From Azolla caroliniana (Eukaryota > Polypodiophyta), in assembly GCA_043228905.1 (NCBI GenBank), contig JBHGNT010000005.1:20088001-20152000 (forward strand): a stretch of 64,000 nucleotides of DNA, given 5' to 3'. Made by a program: the position numbers and the translations under genes. Positions 61,701-64,000 of the stretch are shown here, one piece after another. The notes under the pieces were generated by a model that saw nothing but the letters and a program-made list of their open reading frames with translations, did no database searches and had not been told where the DNA came from. The stretch's first letter is position 1. Each line of letters begins with the position of its first letter.

Positions 61701-62786
61701 CCACACGTCTCCTATGCCGGCAATCCGGCATGTACCTTCATTTCCCATCCGGACAAAGCCGTGCTCACCGGCTGTGTAGGATGAGAAGTATTTCTTCTCC
61801 GGGGTCAGGTGGAACGACGCTCCGGAATCGACCACCCAGGTCATCTCTACGCCGGCAAGGTTCAGCTCCCTCTCTTCGGTAATGAGCATTATCTCTTCTT
61901 CACTTGCCGCAAGTGCCGTCGTTCCTTTCCGGTCCTGCCCTCGCCGATCCGAACCTCTCCGGTCCGTGGCTCCCCGGTATGCACCGTTTCTCTCCGGTGC
62001 CTTCTTCGAATCGGTGTCGTCGGCTCCGTTGTCCTTTCGGTAATGCCGACAATTCTTCCGGAAGTGCCCCGACTTCCCACAGTGGAAGCATGTGGGTCTT
62101 CCTCTTGACTGCGACCGGGTCCCCGACTTCTCCCGTCTTTGCGGACTCCGGTTCCATTGTCTTCCCCGTTCCGATTCGGTGAGCAGCGCCTTCGAGTCGG
62201 AGGCCGGTTCTTTATCTCTCCGACGCGCTTCTTCGTTCAAAATACTTGTCTTTACCGTTTGTAGGGACAAGTTATCTTCGGTGCAGGAGGTGCTGAGAGT
62301 CACCACCAGGTTCTCCCAGCTTTCCGGCAATGTACACATCAGGATGATGGCCTGCATTGCATCCTCCAACGGGAACTTGATCGCCGCAAGCTGGTTCACG
62401 AATCCCATGAACGTGCTTACGTGTTCCACCATACTCTCGCCGTCCCGGTACTTGAGGTTCACTATCTTTCTCATCAGGGAGGTCCGGTTCAACGCATTCT
62501 TCCTCTCGTAGAGGCCCGACAGCTTCCTCCACATCTCATATGCGTTGGTGTCGTTCGCCACGTGTTGTAGAACGCTCACGTCGACGTATTGCCGAATGGT
62601 TGCAACGGCTTTCCGGTTCAGAAGCCTCCACTCCGTCTCAAGTACCCCCTTGGGTATTTCCGACCTGTCGATCGGTTCATACAGGTCCCGAACAATGAGC
62701 AGATCCTCCATCTTTATCTTCCAGTCGGCGTAGTTCTGCGCATTCAGCACCATCATCCCCGGCTGCCCGCTGCTGCCGCCTTCCAT
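58713..62786 (-). CDS. gag-pol polyprotein of copia K, 1357 aa
   Basis: A continuous frame. gag domain about 10-190 (LNAQNYADWKIKMEDLL, MWRKLSGLYERKN), zinc knuckle C233-C246 (CFHCGKSGHFRKNC), retropepsin WVVDSGASFHLTP (D320), GAG-pre-integrase (about 447-490, LWHKRLCHMSEKG and CTDCLAGKQ), integrase with D509, D571 and E606 (D-x34-E), RT with YVDD at 1033-1036, RNase H from FTDSD (D1205) to about 1345. ATG 62786 is chosen because it is the first after the PBS; an upstream ATG at 62891 lies inside the LTR. An acidic linker (about 790-850) separates integrase and RT. All catalytic residues checked are present. Confidence 0.97.
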   Translation of the reverse strand: MEGGSSGQPGMMVLNAQNYADWKIKMEDLLIVRDLYEPIDRSEIPKGVLETEWRLLNRKAVATIRQYVDVSVLQHVANDTNAYEMWRKLSGLYERKNALNRTSLMRKIVNLKYRDGESMVEHVSTFMGFVNQLAAIKFPLEDAMQAIILMCTLPESWENLVVTLSTSCTEDNLSLQTVKTSILNEEARRRDKEPASDSKALLTESERGRQWNRSPQRREKSGTRSQSRGRPTCFHCGKSGHFRKNCRHYRKDNGADDTDSKKAPERNGAYRGATDRRGSDRRGQDRKGTTALAASEEEIMLITEERELNLAGVEMTWVVDSGASFHLTPEKKYFSSYTAGEHGFVRMGNEGTCRIAGIGDVWLMTSTGCKMLLKDVRHVPEVRLNLISAERLDDEGYTGSIRNGVMKFSKGSLIVARARKVNTLYLMNARLCPEELNVAADTAGELWHKRLCHMSEKGMKRLAEDNLIPVKHVHLEKCTDCLAGKQNRTSFHSRPPTRRSAPLELVHTDVCQVETKSHGGAQYFVTFIDDHIRKLWTAPLKTKDQVLSVFKELHARVERESGKKLKAIRADNGGEYRGQFQEYCRSKGIRLEFTVPKTPELNGLAERMNRTIMERVRSMLAHAKLPKGFWAEAMSTATYVINRSPSVPLDGDTPQRVWTGREVSYWHLKVFGCLAYVHVAKDWRGKLDPKTRPCIFLGYGDDEFGYRVWDPVDKKIFRSRDIIFMEDKTLADWESEKKMKSSKSTGEDKLYEEQSRPARDRLALEDPAEDGEETEPAEEDETDTGTGPDPEIDSDEEETEQPVTEAPERRYPLRERRAPRRFPEPEHVLLTDEGEPESFEEAKHDTQSRRWLSAMQDEMDSLHENHTYELVELPKGKRALRNKWVFKLKPGDAGNPPRYKARIVVKGFQQKKGVDFDEIFAPVVKMTSIRTLLSIAASMDLEVEQMDVKTAFLHGDLEEEIYMQQPEGFEKKGKEHLVCRLKKSLYGLKQAPRQWYRKFDSFMTDEGYHKTQPDHCVFVKKFEGGDSLILLLYVDDMLIVGRDRVKIQTLKKALHQTFSMKDLGPARQILGMHIIRDRKKKQLWLSQEKYVTKVLHRFNMSEARPVGSTLPTNCKLSSKQSPKTKAEKEDMMKVPYASAVGSLMYAMVCTRPDIGYAVGVVSQYMSNPGKEHWNAVKWILRYLKGTANVCLRFGSGKPELDGFTDSDMLADVDTSRSTSGYVMTYTGGAVSWQSRLQKTVALSTTEAEYMAAVEAGKEMIWMKDFIRELGIRQEEYRLYCDSQSAIHLAKNAAYHSRTKHIQRRYHWIRERIEDQEFVLTKIHTDENGSDMLTKVLTPDKLEACRKRIGLERHPMPK

Positions 62787-62802
62787 TTTCTGTGTTACCG
62801 TC

Positions 62803-62814
62803 GCTCTGATACCA
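62803..62814 (-). other. Primer binding site of copia K
   Basis: On the - strand TGGTATCAGAGC, perfect complement of the tRNA-iMet 3' end, three bases after the 5' LTR. Confidence 0.95.
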
Positions 62815-62817
62815 GTT

Positions 62818-63464
62818 TGTAAAAACAGTGCTCGGCCACAACCGAGGAATGGGATCAACTCACAAAAAAACAGGAAATACAAAATGCACAAAACAATAGA
62901 GAGAAAGGTACACTGGATGTTTTACGTGGAAAACCCTAAATGGGAAAAACCACGGGAGTCCTCAAACTCCAACTATCACTATGAACAGGGATGTACACTG
63001 GTGAAGCTACAAGGCAACAACCTTGAGCTCACTGTCTTCGCCACAGGCGGCGGCAATACACAGAGGCAACGACCTCTTCGTCTCTCTCTCTCTCTCTCTC
63101 TCGGCTGCTCTCACTTCGCATGAAAAATTAAGCAACAACATAAACTGTTTGCCCTAAGTCATATTTATACACATATGACTTTCGGGCTATTTACAAATAT
63201 AGCCTCAAGGGCTCTTGGCAAACATATTCACAAATATGTCCCCGCATCCGGATCTCCCTCCGGGTACATTCGTCATCCGGCTCCGTAACCGGGGTCTTCA
63301 GCATCCGGCTCCGTAGCCGGGGTATTCATCATCCGGCTCCGTAGCCGGGGTCTTCAGCATCCGGCTCCGTAGCCAGGGTCTTCGTCATCCGGCTCCGTAA
63401 CCGCAACCGGGCTTGCCGTCATTCATCTCCGGACATCCCATCCGGAGGGACCGAAATCCCAACA
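62818..63464 (-). repeat. 5' LTR of copia K
   Basis: 647 bp, identical by eye to 58056-58702, with the same hairpin array (63274-63407), TATA region (about 63160-63177) and hairpin block (62925-62954). Confidence 0.96.
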
Positions 63465-63469
63465 TTGCA
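63465..63469. repeat. Target-site duplication of copia K, right
   Basis: TTGCA, matching 58051-58055. Confidence 0.95.
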
Positions 63470-64000
63470 GACAGTATGGTTAGGATGCCTCCAACTGTTA
63501 GTCGATTAAGAAGAAGGAGAACGGTCGGCGATTCAAGCGAATCCAAGACAATTTGATTTGAATTGTTCTCCCACTGGCAACCAAGTTAATGTTGCCAAAT
63601 CCCGGTCGGGAGAAATGCTCTCCATGGAATTATCGACCGGTGAAATTCTATACAACACGTAAGATGCGCAAATGTGGTTGTTAGACTCTGGAGCTACATT
63701 TCATGTGACCCCCGACATCGAATGGTGCTCGGACTATTCGGCCGGCACCAGTGGCACAATTCAACTAGGCAATGGGCAAGAGTGTGTAATCATAGGGATC
63801 AACGAGGTTCCCATCCAATTGTCAAACAATAATACTATCACCCTACACCAAGTCTGGCACATACCCACACTGAAAAGGAGTGTGGTCTACATCGGCATGC
63901 TAGCCAAAGCCGGGTACAAAACGACTCTCAATGAGTCCTCATGGACGATTAGTCGAGGAAATCTGAAGATCGAGAACGGATACAAATACAATAACGGGAC
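63465..64000 (+). pseudogene. gag end and protease of copia J, continuing past the window
   Basis: After K, J resumes with the second half of its zinc knuckle, where TAG stands at the His position (C-x2-C-x4-stop-x4-C). Further stops occur in the basic region. From about 63660 the protease is readable: MWLLDSGATFHVTPD (active-site D-S-G intact), then IQLGNGQECVI and VWHIPTLKRSVVYIGMLAKA. It remains open to the window end. J is an old copia on the + strand whose 5' part is lost at the junction with I. Confidence 0.85.

Larger units (their letters stand above)
58056..63464 (-). mobile_element. Copia element K, full-length and apparently intact
   Basis: 5409 bp on the - strand: 5' LTR 63464-62818, PBS 62814-62803, polyprotein 62786-58713, polypurine tract 58713-58703, 3' LTR 58702-58056, flanked by TTGCA on both sides. 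The two 647-bp LTRs read identical base for base by eye and the polyprotein has no stop or shift, so insertion is very recent. All features for autonomous transposition are present. It sits in the gag of the older element J. Confidence 0.97.

Noticed and set aside
62787-62891. N-terminal extension of the K polyprotein to an ATG at 62891
   Set aside because: It would read through the PBS and into the LTR; the ATG at 62786 is the first after the PBS and matches copia gag starts.

Overview
The window is nuclear DNA of a seed plant, probably a flowering plant. It holds two ordinary plant genes in a landscape built mostly of LTR retrotransposons. The evidence is stacked Ty1/copia and Ty3/gypsy polyproteins with tRNA-iMet-type primer binding sites, long AT-rich intergenic DNA, (GA)n/(GT)n microsatellites, and genes whose protein families (a plant MoCo-sulfurase-like protein and a U-box/ARM E3 ligase) are typical of land plants. 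The species cannot be named from sequence alone.

Layout. 1-4324 is the decayed internal region of a copia element (A, + strand), followed by an RT scrap (4325-4466). 4570-10085 is a decayed gypsy element on the - strand (E), carrying a copia-type solo LTR (6992-7533). 10086-35266 is a nest: gypsy D (+) contains copia C (+, 13871-34671, near-matching target duplication). Copia C contains gypsy F (+, about 17243-32949). Gypsy F was hit twice within a few bases, by intact copia G (-, 18822-24296, TSD CTCCA) and by H (+, 24308-28908), an LTR element with gag-like ORFs but no pol. A copia 3' end (35860-36918) and AT-rich DNA with local tandem duplications follow.

Genic island, about 39.8-47.5 kb: an intronless MoCo-sulfurase-like gene (+, 39824-41905) and a five-exon U-box/ARM-repeat E3 ligase gene (-, 47498-43961) converge on each other. 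The ligase has a 400-bp GA/GT microsatellite about 200 bp upstream of its ATG and a (GAA)16 tract in exon 1.

Right flank. 48.1-51.6 kb is AT-rich and non-coding, with a recent 125-130-bp tandem duplication and a small poly(A)-ended insert in an 18-bp direct repeat. 52295-55933 is copia B, the same family as A, with its 5' LTR. 56.8-57.7 kb holds the 5' end of another copia (I, -). 57685-64000 is an old + strand copia (J) split inside its zinc-knuckle coding region by K (58056-63464, - strand). K is complete, with LTRs that read identical, TSD TTGCA and an uninterrupted 1357-residue polyprotein.

How it works together: the two cellular genes appear unrelated in function, one a PLP-transferase-fold protein and the other a ubiquitin ligase. 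Everything else is a record of repeated retrotransposition. K and G look autonomous; H would need enzymes supplied in trans.
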